Origin: an uncultured Eubacteriales bacterium | Lineage (GTDB): Bacteria; Bacillota; Clostridia; Christensenellales; Borkfalkiaceae | Direction: 5' to 3' | DNA length: 7,458 bases | Assembly: GCA_902797515.1 (NCBI GenBank) | Contig: CADBSX010000122.1 | Location: 1 to 7,458 of the forward strand | Shown: positions 1 through 4,601 of the stretch, piece after piece | Position numbering within the stretch: the stretch's first letter is position 1 | Layout of the letters: each line of letters begins with the position of its first letter | Made by a program: the position numbers and the translations under genes | Notes under the pieces: generated by a model | The model's database searches: none | The model's input: only the letters and a program-made list of their open reading frames with translations | What the model was told of the DNA's origin: nothing

Positions 1-153
1 ACGACCGTTAGGACGGTCGGCGAAATTTCCACCGCAAAAGAGAAGATATATTTTTCATACGAGCAATCTTCGACTTCGTCCGATTATACGCCCGCTTTGG
101 AAGGTTCTGTCGCTATCGGAAGGCTAAAATATATTATAAATAAAAAAGATTAA
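1..153 (+). CDS. 3' end of an unrecognised protein (partial)
   Basis: Frame 1 is open from the window edge to a TAA stop at 151-153 and gives 50 residues. The tail is polar and rich in Ser, Thr and Tyr (for example YFSYEQSSTSSDYTP) and ends with the basic stretch LKYIINKKD. I do not recognise a family. The start lies outside the window, so length and domains cannot be judged. It is called coding because the frame stays open to the edge, is followed by AT-rich non-coding sequence and then by a hairpin that could be its terminator. A chance open frame of this length is possible. Confidence 0.5.
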   Translation, partial: TTVRTVGEISTAKEKIYFSYEQSSTSSDYTPALEGSVAIGRLKYIINKKD

Positions 154-174
154 AAATTTTAAATTTTATGTCAC

Positions 175-227
175 AAAACGCCCCTTTCGCGTCGTCTTAT
201 ATACGGATCGACGAAAAGGAGCGTTTT
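175..227 (+). terminator. Imperfect hairpin, possible terminator of the upstream gene
   Basis: AAAACGC (175-181) pairs with GCGTTTT (221-227). Inside that, CCTTT (183-187) pairs with AAAGG (215-219) and CGTC (193-196) with GACG (210-213), with an asymmetric internal bulge. The 3' arm ends in TTTT followed by ATATAT, so the U-tract is weak. The 3' arm also contains AAGGAG, a Shine-Dalgarno-like sequence lying 10 nt before an ATG at 232. The hairpin could therefore mask a ribosome binding site instead of, or as well as, ending transcription. Confidence 0.35.
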
Positions 228-337
228 ATATATGAAAGAAAGCGGCTGCCCGCCTTGACGATACGTGTTTTCGGACGTTCTTGGAGAGGAAAGAAAAAAC
301 TACTACTGATATTAATATTATATTACAAGAGGTTTTT

Positions 338-955
338 ATGAAAAGAATTAAAAAATACGTTTCGTTATTAGTTATTTTATTGTGCTTTCCCGTTATGACT
401 TTTTGCTCAAAAAACAATGTCGGACAAAAAACGGATACGGATAGAGAAAAAACTATCTATGCGGAAATTTCGGCAAAGGAATATTATGCCCGTTTGACAG
501 ACTCGCTGTATAATCGCGAGTGGCGTGAATATGGGGATTTTACGTCGAAAGGCGACGTTTTGGGAAGTCCCGAAATGATCGCTTATCTCGACACTTACGA
601 AAAAACGCAAGATATTGTCGGAACGATAAATAAAACGATAGAAGATTTTTATGGGGAAAACGACGTCAGTTTATTTTTAAAAAACGACGAACTGCTAATT
701 TCCGATTTAAGTACTTACGAACCTGAAATCTTTAAAGAAAAGAGCCTGTTATTGGTTGTATATTGCGCAAACAGCGGCTCTTACAAAATAGAACTGAAAG
801 ACGTTATTTTTTCAGATGGAGTGATGACCGTTTGCTTGGAGTCGCCGAAAATAAACGGATATGTTACATGCGATATGCATACTTTTGCGTATTTAGCGGT
901 TATCGATAAGTATAACGTCACGGAAATTTCTTATGAAATGAAAATCAAATTATAA
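338..955 (+). CDS. Unrecognised secreted or lipoprotein-like protein (205 aa)
   Basis: I chose ATG 338 because AAGAGG (327-332) sits 5 nt upstream and the protein then opens with a clear signal peptide. The n-region is basic (K2, R3, K5, K6), the hydrophobic core runs from about residue 7 to 22, and Cys23 follows. An earlier in-frame TTG at 281 would bury this signal. Cys23 could be lipidated, but Phe at -1 is atypical for a lipobox, so simple secretion or anchoring is equally possible. The mature part is acidic and polar with two later hydrophobic beta-like stretches (around LLLVVYC and AYLAVID). I recognise no family. The gene is more AT-rich than the downstream operon, in line with an accessory gene, and it ends in its own strong terminator. 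Confidence 0.8.
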   Translation: MKRIKKYVSLLVILLCFPVMTFCSKNNVGQKTDTDREKTIYAEISAKEYYARLTDSLYNREWREYGDFTSKGDVLGSPEMIAYLDTYEKTQDIVGTINKTIEDFYGENDVSLFLKNDELLISDLSTYEPEIFKEKSLLLVVYCANSGSYKIELKDVIFSDGVMTVCLESPKINGYVTCDMHTFAYLAVIDKYNVTEISYEMKIKL

Positions 956-994
956 TCCCGCGGTCAGGTAAAAATACTTGACGGCGGGATTTTT
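955..994 (+). terminator. Strong intrinsic terminator
   Basis: ATCCCGC (955-961) pairs with GCGGGAT (984-990). After one G/G mismatch, GTCAGGTA (963-970) pairs with TACTTGAC (975-982), including one G-T pair, around an AAAA loop (971-974). T-run 990-994 follows directly. The stem begins on the last base of the upstream TAA stop, so it closes the 338-955 gene. The same DNA holds the -35 box of the next promoter. Confidence 0.85.
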
Positions 995-1006
995 ATGTGA
1001 TATAAT
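978..1006 (+). promoter_or_regulatory. Sigma-A-type promoter for the ylxM-ffh operon
   Basis: TTGACG (978-983) and TATAAT (1001-1006) are separated by exactly 17 bp, and TG at 998-999 makes an extended -10 element. This is the best promoter match in the window. Transcription would begin near 1012-1014, about 35 nt before ylxM. The -35 box lies inside the 3' arm of the preceding terminator, so the two elements share sequence. In many Firmicutes ylxM-ffh follows ftsY; here it has its own promoter behind an unrelated gene. Confidence 0.8.
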
Positions 1007-1012
1007 AAGGGA

Positions 1013-1032
1013 GTAAGGTGAAAAAGCCTTAC
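1013..1032 (+). other. 5' UTR stem-loop before the ylxM ribosome binding site
   Basis: GTAAGG (1013-1018) pairs perfectly with CCTTAC (1027-1032) around an 8-nt A-rich loop. The stem would sit at or within a base or two of the predicted 5' end of the operon mRNA and stops 3 nt before the Shine-Dalgarno GGAGGG (1036-1041). A 5'-end stem-loop of this kind commonly protects mRNA from 5'-end-dependent decay; that role here is inference. Confidence 0.45.
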
Positions 1033-1046
1033 GGCGGAGGGCGCGT

Positions 1047-1358
1047 ATGAAAGCGGAAAACGGAGTTTATCTCAATTCTCTTTACGCCGAGTACGGCGCG
1101 CTTTTAACGGAGAGCCGCCGCGAGATATTCGAGCTCGCGTTCTGGTCGGACCTCTCGCTCGGCGAGATAGCCGAGATAAAGGGCATAAAAAAGCAGAGCG
1201 TGGCGGATTCCCTTTCCGCCTCGGAAAAACAACTCGAATTTTACGAAGAGAAACTCGGCGCGGTCAGGTTCAAAGCCGATCTTAACGCGGAGATAGATAA
1301 ACTTAAAGACGGAAGAGAAAAAGAAAGACTGAAAGCGATTGTCGCGGGAGATTTTTGA
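1047..1358 (+). CDS. ylxM: YlxM family helix-turn-helix protein (UPF0122), SRP-associated
   Basis: This 103-aa protein has the sigma-70 region-4-like fold seen in the YlxM family. The helix-turn-helix spans roughly residues 15-55, with the tell-tale stretches LLTESRREIFEL and DLSLGEIAEIKGIKKQSV, followed by a coiled, charged C-terminal half. In Firmicutes it is encoded immediately before ffh and has been linked to the signal recognition particle, but its biochemical role is poorly defined. GGAGGG (1036-1041) lies 5 nt before ATG 1047. The stop TGA overlaps the ffh start as TGATG, so translation of the two is probably coupled. The length is typical for the family. Confidence 0.92.
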   Translation: MKAENGVYLNSLYAEYGALLTESRREIFELAFWSDLSLGEIAEIKGIKKQSVADSLSASEKQLEFYEEKLGAVRFKADLNAEIDKLKDGREKERLKAIVAGDF

Positions 1359-2686
1359 TGGCGATTTTTCAGGGATTATCCGAAAAACTTAATCATATTT
1401 TTTCAAAGATGACCAAGAGGGGGAAACTGACCGAGCTCGAAATAAGGCAGGCGATGCGGGAAGTGAGGATAGCCCTTTTGGAGGCGGACGTCAATCTTGC
1501 CGTTGCGAAAGACTTTATAGCGAAAGTCAGCGAAAAAGCGGTCGGGCAGGACATAATAAAAAGTTTGAGTCCCGCACAGCAAGTGATAAAAATCGTAAAC
1601 GACGAACTCACCGCTCTTATGGGCTCGGTAAACAGTAAACTCGTCGTAAGCCCCGCCCCGCCGACGGTGATAATGATGTGCGGACTTCAGGGCGCGGGCA
1701 AGACCACGCTTTCGGGAAAACTTGCGCTTTACCTTAAAAAGCAGGGCAAAAAGCCTCTTCTGGTGGCTTGCGACGTCTATCGGCCCGCCGCTATAAACCA
1801 ACTTAAAATAGTCGGCGGAAAGGCGGAAACGGAAGTATTCGAAAAGGGGCAGGGAAATCCCGTAAAAATAGCGGAAGAGGGCGTCGAATACGCGAAGAAA
1901 TACGGATTCGACACCGTTATAATAGACACCGCGGGGAGATTGCATATAGACGAAAATCTTATGCAGGAACTCGAAAACATAACGAAGAAAGTCCGCGTTG
2001 ACGAGATACTTCTTACCGTCGATTCCATGACGGGGCAAGACGCGGTGAACGTCGCGAAAACCTTTAACGAAAGGCTCGAAATAACGGGCGTGGTCCTTAC
2101 GAAACTCGACGGCGATACGAGGGGCGGCGCGTGCCTGTCCGTAAAGGCGGTCACGGGCAAACCGATAAAGTTTTCGTCCGTCGGCGAAAAACTCACCGAT
2201 TTGGAGCCGTTTTATCCCGACCGTATGGCAAACCGCATACTCGGTATGGGCGACGTGTTGTCGCTTATCGAAAAGGCGCAGGAAGCGGTCACGGAAGAGC
2301 AAGCCAAAAAAATGGAAAAGAAGTTCCGCGAGAACAATTTCACGTTGGACGACTACCTCGAACAGTTCGAGACTTTAAAGAAGATGGGCGGCGCGAAAGG
2401 TCTTATGGAAATGCTCCCCGGGATGGGGCTCGGAAACAAGGTGAAAGTTTCCGATAAGGATATAGACGAAAAGAAGATAGAGCGCACTCGCGCGATAATT
2501 CTTTCCATGACCAAAAAAGAGAGAAACGATCCGTCTATAATAAACTATTCGAGAAAGACGAGGATTGCGAGAGGCAGCGGAACTTCGATACAGGAAATAA
2601 ACCAACTTTTAAAGCAATACGAGCAGTCAAAACAACTTATGAAAATGATGCGCGGAAAACACGGGAGGATGCCGTTCGGATTATGA
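1358..2686 (+). CDS. ffh: Signal recognition particle GTPase Ffh (SRP54)
   Basis: Ffh binds 4.5S/scRNA and the signal sequence of nascent membrane and secreted proteins, then docks with FtsY at the membrane. The 442-aa protein shows an N-domain (about 1-95, opening GLSEKLNHIF), then a G-domain with the P-loop GLQGAGKTT (109-117), DVYRPAA (138-144), DTAGR (189-193) and TKLDGDTRGG (247-256). The M-domain holds the SRP RNA-binding motif RKTRIARGSG (399-408) and a Met-rich C-terminus (MKMM). ATG 1358 is preferred over the TTG one codon earlier: it gives the usual MA- start, sits 7 nt after GGGAG (1346-1350) and forms a TGATG overlap with ylxM. It is full length with all key motifs present. About 25 of its 31 isoleucines use ATA. 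Confidence 0.98.
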   Translation: MAIFQGLSEKLNHIFSKMTKRGKLTELEIRQAMREVRIALLEADVNLAVAKDFIAKVSEKAVGQDIIKSLSPAQQVIKIVNDELTALMGSVNSKLVVSPAPPTVIMMCGLQGAGKTTLSGKLALYLKKQGKKPLLVACDVYRPAAINQLKIVGGKAETEVFEKGQGNPVKIAEEGVEYAKKYGFDTVIIDTAGRLHIDENLMQELENITKKVRVDEILLTVDSMTGQDAVNVAKTFNERLEITGVVLTKLDGDTRGGACLSVKAVTGKPIKFSSVGEKLTDLEPFYPDRMANRILGMGDVLSLIEKAQEAVTEEQAKKMEKKFRENNFTLDDYLEQFETLKKMGGAKGLMEMLPGMGLGNKVKVSDKDIDEKKIERTRAIILSMTKKERNDPSIINYSRKTRIARGSGTSIQEINQLLKQYEQSKQLMKMMRGKHGRMPFGL

Positions 2687-2790
2687 CGACCGACTTTTGG
2701 AAAGACAATCCTCTTTGCGCGGCGTGTCCGAATAACGAAAACTGCGCCTGCCCTTGTGCGGCGCGCGAACAGATCGCTTTTAACGCCTGA
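2683..2790 (+). CDS. Cysteine-rich microprotein (35 aa), unrecognised
   Basis: A 35-codon frame starts at ATG 2683, overlapping the ffh stop as ATGA, and ends at TGA 2788-2790. The sequence begins MTTDFWKDNPL and has five cysteines at residues 12, 15, 21, 23 and 25, in the pattern C-x2-C-x5-C-x-C-x-C. Such spacing fits a small metal site (Zn or Fe-S), but I recognise no family. GGGAGG (2663-2668) lies 14 nt upstream, which is long, so translation would rely largely on coupling to ffh. It fills most of the ffh-rpsP gap. The coding claim rests on the exact stop/start overlap and the non-random Cys clustering; conservation is untested. It could still be chance. Confidence 0.55.
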   Translation: MTTDFWKDNPLCAACPNNENCACPCAAREQIAFNA

Positions 2791-2797
2791 CGGCGTT
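2782..2797 (+). other. Hairpin with a stop codon in its loop
   Basis: AACGCC (2782-2787) pairs with GGCGTT (2792-2797) around the loop TGAC, whose first three bases are the stop codon of the 35-aa Cys-rich ORF. No T-run follows (GAATATAAAAG), so it is not a classical terminator. It lies 45 nt before rpsP and could be an mRNA processing or stability element between the ffh and rpsP parts of the operon. Confidence 0.35.
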
Positions 2798-2841
2798 GAA
2801 TATAAAAGACAAAAACGAATTTAAACACGGAGGAACAAAAA

Positions 2842-3138
2842 ATGGCAGTAAAAATGAGACTTACGAGGCTCGGAGACAAGAAATCGCCCTATTACCGCAT
2901 AGTAGTAGTCGATTCGAGAAAGGCAAGAGACGGGGAGTATATCGACAAAGTCGGACGCTACAATCCGACCGCGAATCCCGCCGAAGTGGTTATCGACGAG
3001 GCGAAGGCGAAAGACTGGCTCGCGAAAGGCGTACAGCCTACCGAGACCGTAAAGGCGCTTTTGCAAAACGCGGGCGTGATCGAAAAGTCTGAAAAACTTT
3101 CGCCGGCAAAGACTAATCCTAAGAAAAAGAAGAAATAA
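2842..3138 (+). CDS. rpsP: Ribosomal protein bS16
   Basis: This 98-aa protein is small-subunit protein S16, which binds 16S rRNA early in 30S assembly. The N-terminus MAVKMRLTRLGDKKSPYYRI and the following VVVDSRKARDG and GRYNP stretches are family signatures. The body ends near residue 83 and is followed by a lysine-rich tail (PKKKKK), typical of an rRNA-contacting extension. GGAGG (2829-2833) is 8 nt before ATG 2842, a strong ribosome binding site. Its place after ffh and before khpA and rimM matches Firmicutes operons. The stop TAA is followed by TTTTTT and then by an unusually long repeat-filled spacer. Confidence 0.97.
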   Translation: MAVKMRLTRLGDKKSPYYRIVVVDSRKARDGEYIDKVGRYNPTANPAEVVIDEAKAKDWLAKGVQPTETVKALLQNAGVIEKSEKLSPAKTNPKKKKK

Positions 3139-3158
3139 TTTTTTGGGAAAATATTCAT

Positions 3159-3250
3159 CCCGACATACTGCGTCAGACTTGCGTTTTATCTCGGTCATTT
3201 ACGCCAAGTAAACTCCCGTCGATAAAGCCGCGTCTTTCTTGTCTGTCGGG
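3159..3250. repeat. Long imperfect palindrome, REP-like element
   Basis: CCCGACA (3159-3165) pairs with TGTCGGG (3244-3250), and TTTAC (3198-3202) pairs with GTAAA (3208-3212). Both pairs share the same centre near 3205. Between them, the left arm stretch AGACTTGCGTTTTATC (3176-3191) is imperfectly complementary to the right arm around GATAAAGCCGCGTCT (3221-3235). The whole 92-nt segment can fold into one long hairpin. The centre, TCGGTCATTTAC...GTAAACTCCC, matches a motif I remember from repeated intergenic hairpins in Clostridia; that link is from memory only. Confidence 0.55.
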
Positions 3251-3313
3251 CGACTATTTCCCCAAAATTAAGGGATATTTATCCCAAAAACTCGCGAGCC
3301 AACCGTCCATAAC

Positions 3314-3376
3314 ACTCACGTAGTGAGTTTTAGGGAAGATGTCCCCGTATTACGGGGAAAATGTCCCATAGGGACA
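3314..3376. repeat. Tandem set of three short stem-loops
   Basis: Three perfect, closely spaced inverted repeats follow each other: ACTCAC-GTA-GTGAGT (3314-3328), CCCCGTA-T-TACGGGG (3343-3357) and TGTCCC-ATA-GGGACA (3362-3376). The first and third have 6-bp stems with 3-nt loops. None is followed by a T-run. The regular series suggests a repeat unit or structured RNA rather than terminators. Confidence 0.5.
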
Positions 3377-3377
3377 A

Positions 3378-3484
3378 AAGGGGGGCGGCCCGCGCCTAGC
3401 GGCGGGGGACCGCTTGCGGTGGCAGGGTGGCGACTATCCTTTCAAAACCGAACTTTAAAGGGGCTTGTTCGGCGACTATCCCTT
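3378..3484. repeat. GC-rich repeat segment with ACCGC/GCGGT hairpin and GGCGACTAT copies
   Basis: A G-run (3380-3386) leads into a GC-rich stretch, then ACCGC-TT-GCGGT (3409-3420) flanked by G-rich sequence. Two copies of GGCGACTATCC (3429-3439 and 3471-3481) lie 42 bp apart; a third, GGCGACTATTT, lies upstream at 3249-3259. The composition differs sharply from the neighbouring AT-rich spacer, pointing to an inserted dispersed repeat. Function unknown. Confidence 0.45.
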
Positions 3485-3529
3485 AAAAGCATTTAAAAGT
3501 TTATTTTCTTTAAATCCGGAGATAACAAA

Positions 3530-3769
3530 ATGATTGAACTTATAAAATACGTTGTAGAACAATTCGCGGAACGTCCGGACGCCGCCGAATATCAGGTCGA
3601 AGAGAAAGGCCGTACCGTAAATATCACGGTCGTTCTCGAAGGCGAGGATATGGGCAAGGTCATTGGACGTCAGGGCAAAATAGCGAAAGCCCTCCGCACG
3701 CTTGCGAACGCCGTCGGTAAAAAGAACGGCAAAAAGTACAATATCGAGATAAAGGGCAAAAACGAATAA
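3530..3769 (+). CDS. khpA: KH-domain RNA-binding protein KhpA (YlqC family)
   Basis: This 79-aa protein is a single KH domain. The RNA-binding loop is IGRQG, with the GxxG signature at residues 46-49, within the helix-loop GKVIGRQGKIAKALR. KhpA proteins partner with KhpB/EloR in several Firmicutes and act as RNA chaperones affecting cell elongation and many small RNAs; that role is from family knowledge. Length and N-terminal start (MIELIKYVVEQ) are typical. GGAG (3518-3521) is 8 nt before ATG 3530. The gene sits where expected between rpsP and rimM, but both flanks are unusually long and repeat-filled, so it may be expressed differently from the rest of the operon. Confidence 0.95.
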   Translation: MIELIKYVVEQFAERPDAAEYQVEEKGRTVNITVVLEGEDMGKVIGRQGKIAKALRTLANAVGKKNGKKYNIEIKGKNE

Positions 3770-4097
3770 TTTTTTCTCGGATATGCCAACCGAGAATAAT
3801 ACGAACCCGTCATAACGCCGCAATTTCGGCGTATTATTCGTAAATTCTCGTTTGAAGTATTGATATACGTCTGCACTCGCCTTTCCGAAAATCCGTACGA
3901 AATATCGGCGTTATGATACTTTGTACTTCAAACGGCGAAGTTTGCAGACAATTTCGGTGAAGACGAGCGGGATAGAATACGAATTCATCACGGGAGTATT
4001 CGTCGAAAGGGGCGCAAACCCCGCCGCTTGGAGCGAGTTCGTATTATTCCCGGTTGGCATAAATCGTCTGCCTTTTTAAAAACGGACGTATGCGCAA
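3770..4097. other. 328-bp spacer between khpA and rimM, mostly a MITE-like element
   Basis: No gene is supported here. After the khpA stop come TTTTTT and CTCGG, then the terminal-inverted-repeat element (3784-4059), then 36 bp leading to rimM. CTCGG (3776-3780) can also pair with CCGAG (3790-3794), which falls inside the left terminal repeat. The last 36 bp contain no clear Shine-Dalgarno sequence for rimM. I see no convincing promoter. Confidence 0.6.
3784..4059. mobile_element. MITE-like element with terminal inverted repeats and TA flanks
   Basis: The left end (3783-3806, starting ATGCCAACCGAGAATAATAC) and the right end (4037-4060) are inverted repeats identical at 23 of 24 positions, or 24 of 25 including one more outer base. 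Each end is bordered by TA (3782-3783 and 4060-4061), so a 276-bp core starting TGCCAACC and ending GGTTGGCA lies between two TA dinucleotides. That is the layout of a non-autonomous element mobilised by an IS630/Tc1-mariner-type transposase, which duplicates TA. It has no open frame of its own. It may instead be, or also form, a structured RNA closed by a 24-bp stem. Family assignment is inference. Confidence 0.65.
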
Positions 4098-4601
4098 ATG
4101 GACATAATAGAAATCGGCGCGGTGGCGAAACCGCAGGGGATAAAAGGCGAACTTAAAATCAGGCTTTTCTGCGACGATTTTGAGAGCGTAAAAGACGTGA
4201 GAACGGCTTTTATCGACGGCGTTCCCCGAAAAATCGAATATTTCAGACCTTTATCGGGCGAAGAGGCGGTTATGAAAATAGACGGCGTTTCGGACAGGAA
4301 CGCCGCGGAACTTTTGCGTCGGAAAGAGGTTTTCGCCTATAAAAGCGAGATTAAAGTTCCCGAGGGCAAGCACTTCATAGCGGATATAATAGGTTGCGCC
4401 CTCTATCTTTCGAGCGGGAAAGAGATAGGCGAGATATACGATATAGTGAAAGGCAACGTCGATTACTATTATATAAAGACTTCCGAGGGAAACGCGGTCT
4501 TTCCGAAAATTCCCGAACTTAAAGCGGTGACCGACGTCGAAAACAGGCGCGTTACGGTGGACGCGAAGAAATTTACGGAGACGGTGATGTATGAGGATTG
4601 A
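4098..4601 (+). CDS. rimM: 16S rRNA processing / 30S maturation factor RimM
   Basis: RimM binds S19 and helps the 30S head mature. The 167-aa protein has the N-terminal RimM beta-barrel (about 1-85), recognisable by IGAVAKPQGIKGELKIRLF, and a C-terminal PRC-barrel (about 92-160) with the GKEIGEIYDIVKGNVDYYYI pattern and a late FPKIPELKAV strand. Both domains are complete and length is normal. The start ATG 4098 fits the family N-terminus, but no clear Shine-Dalgarno sequence precedes it; the nearest purines are CGGA (4083-4086). The MITE-like element ends 38 bp upstream, so normal operon spacing has been disturbed. The 3' end overlaps trmD by 11 bp. Confidence 0.94.
   Translation: MDIIEIGAVAKPQGIKGELKIRLFCDDFESVKDVRTAFIDGVPRKIEYFRPLSGEEAVMKIDGVSDRNAAELLRRKEVFAYKSEIKVPEGKHFIADIIGCALYLSSGKEIGEIYDIVKGNVDYYYIKTSEGNAVFPKIPELKAVTDVENRRVTVDAKKFTETVMYED

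Larger units (their letters stand above)
3139..3529. repeat. 391-bp spacer filled with hairpin repeats (rpsP-khpA)
   Basis: This gap holds no convincing gene. From 5' to 3' it contains a long imperfect palindrome (3159-3250), a small GGGAT/ATCCC hairpin (3272-3285), three compact stem-loops (3314-3376), a GC-rich segment with an ACCGC/GCGGT hairpin (3378-3420), and three copies of GGCGACTAT (3249-3257, 3429-3437, 3471-3479). The patchwork resembles dispersed intergenic repeats I recall from Clostridia genomes, but I cannot check copy number. No strong T-tract terminator or promoter is visible inside it, so read-through into khpA is possible but not shown. The khpA ribosome binding site GGAG is at 3518-3521. 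Confidence 0.7.

Noticed and set aside
255..283. TTGACG at 255-260 as a promoter for the 338-955 gene.
   Set aside because: The sequence 16-18 bp downstream (around TTCTTG) does not resemble a -10 box.
281..337. TTG 281 as start of the secreted protein, adding 19 residues.
   Set aside because: It lacks a well-placed ribosome binding site and would place polar residues before an obvious signal peptide starting at ATG 338.
1403..2302. Long minus-strand frame (299 aa) opposite ffh.
   Set aside because: It is a shadow of ffh, caused by codon bias. It has no recognisable domain, while the + strand encodes an intact SRP54.
3139..3161. Run TTTTTT after the rpsP stop with a GGGA/TCCC pair, as an rpsP terminator.
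   Set aside because: The T-run precedes the weak 4-bp stem instead of following it, so it does not have intrinsic-terminator geometry on the + strand.
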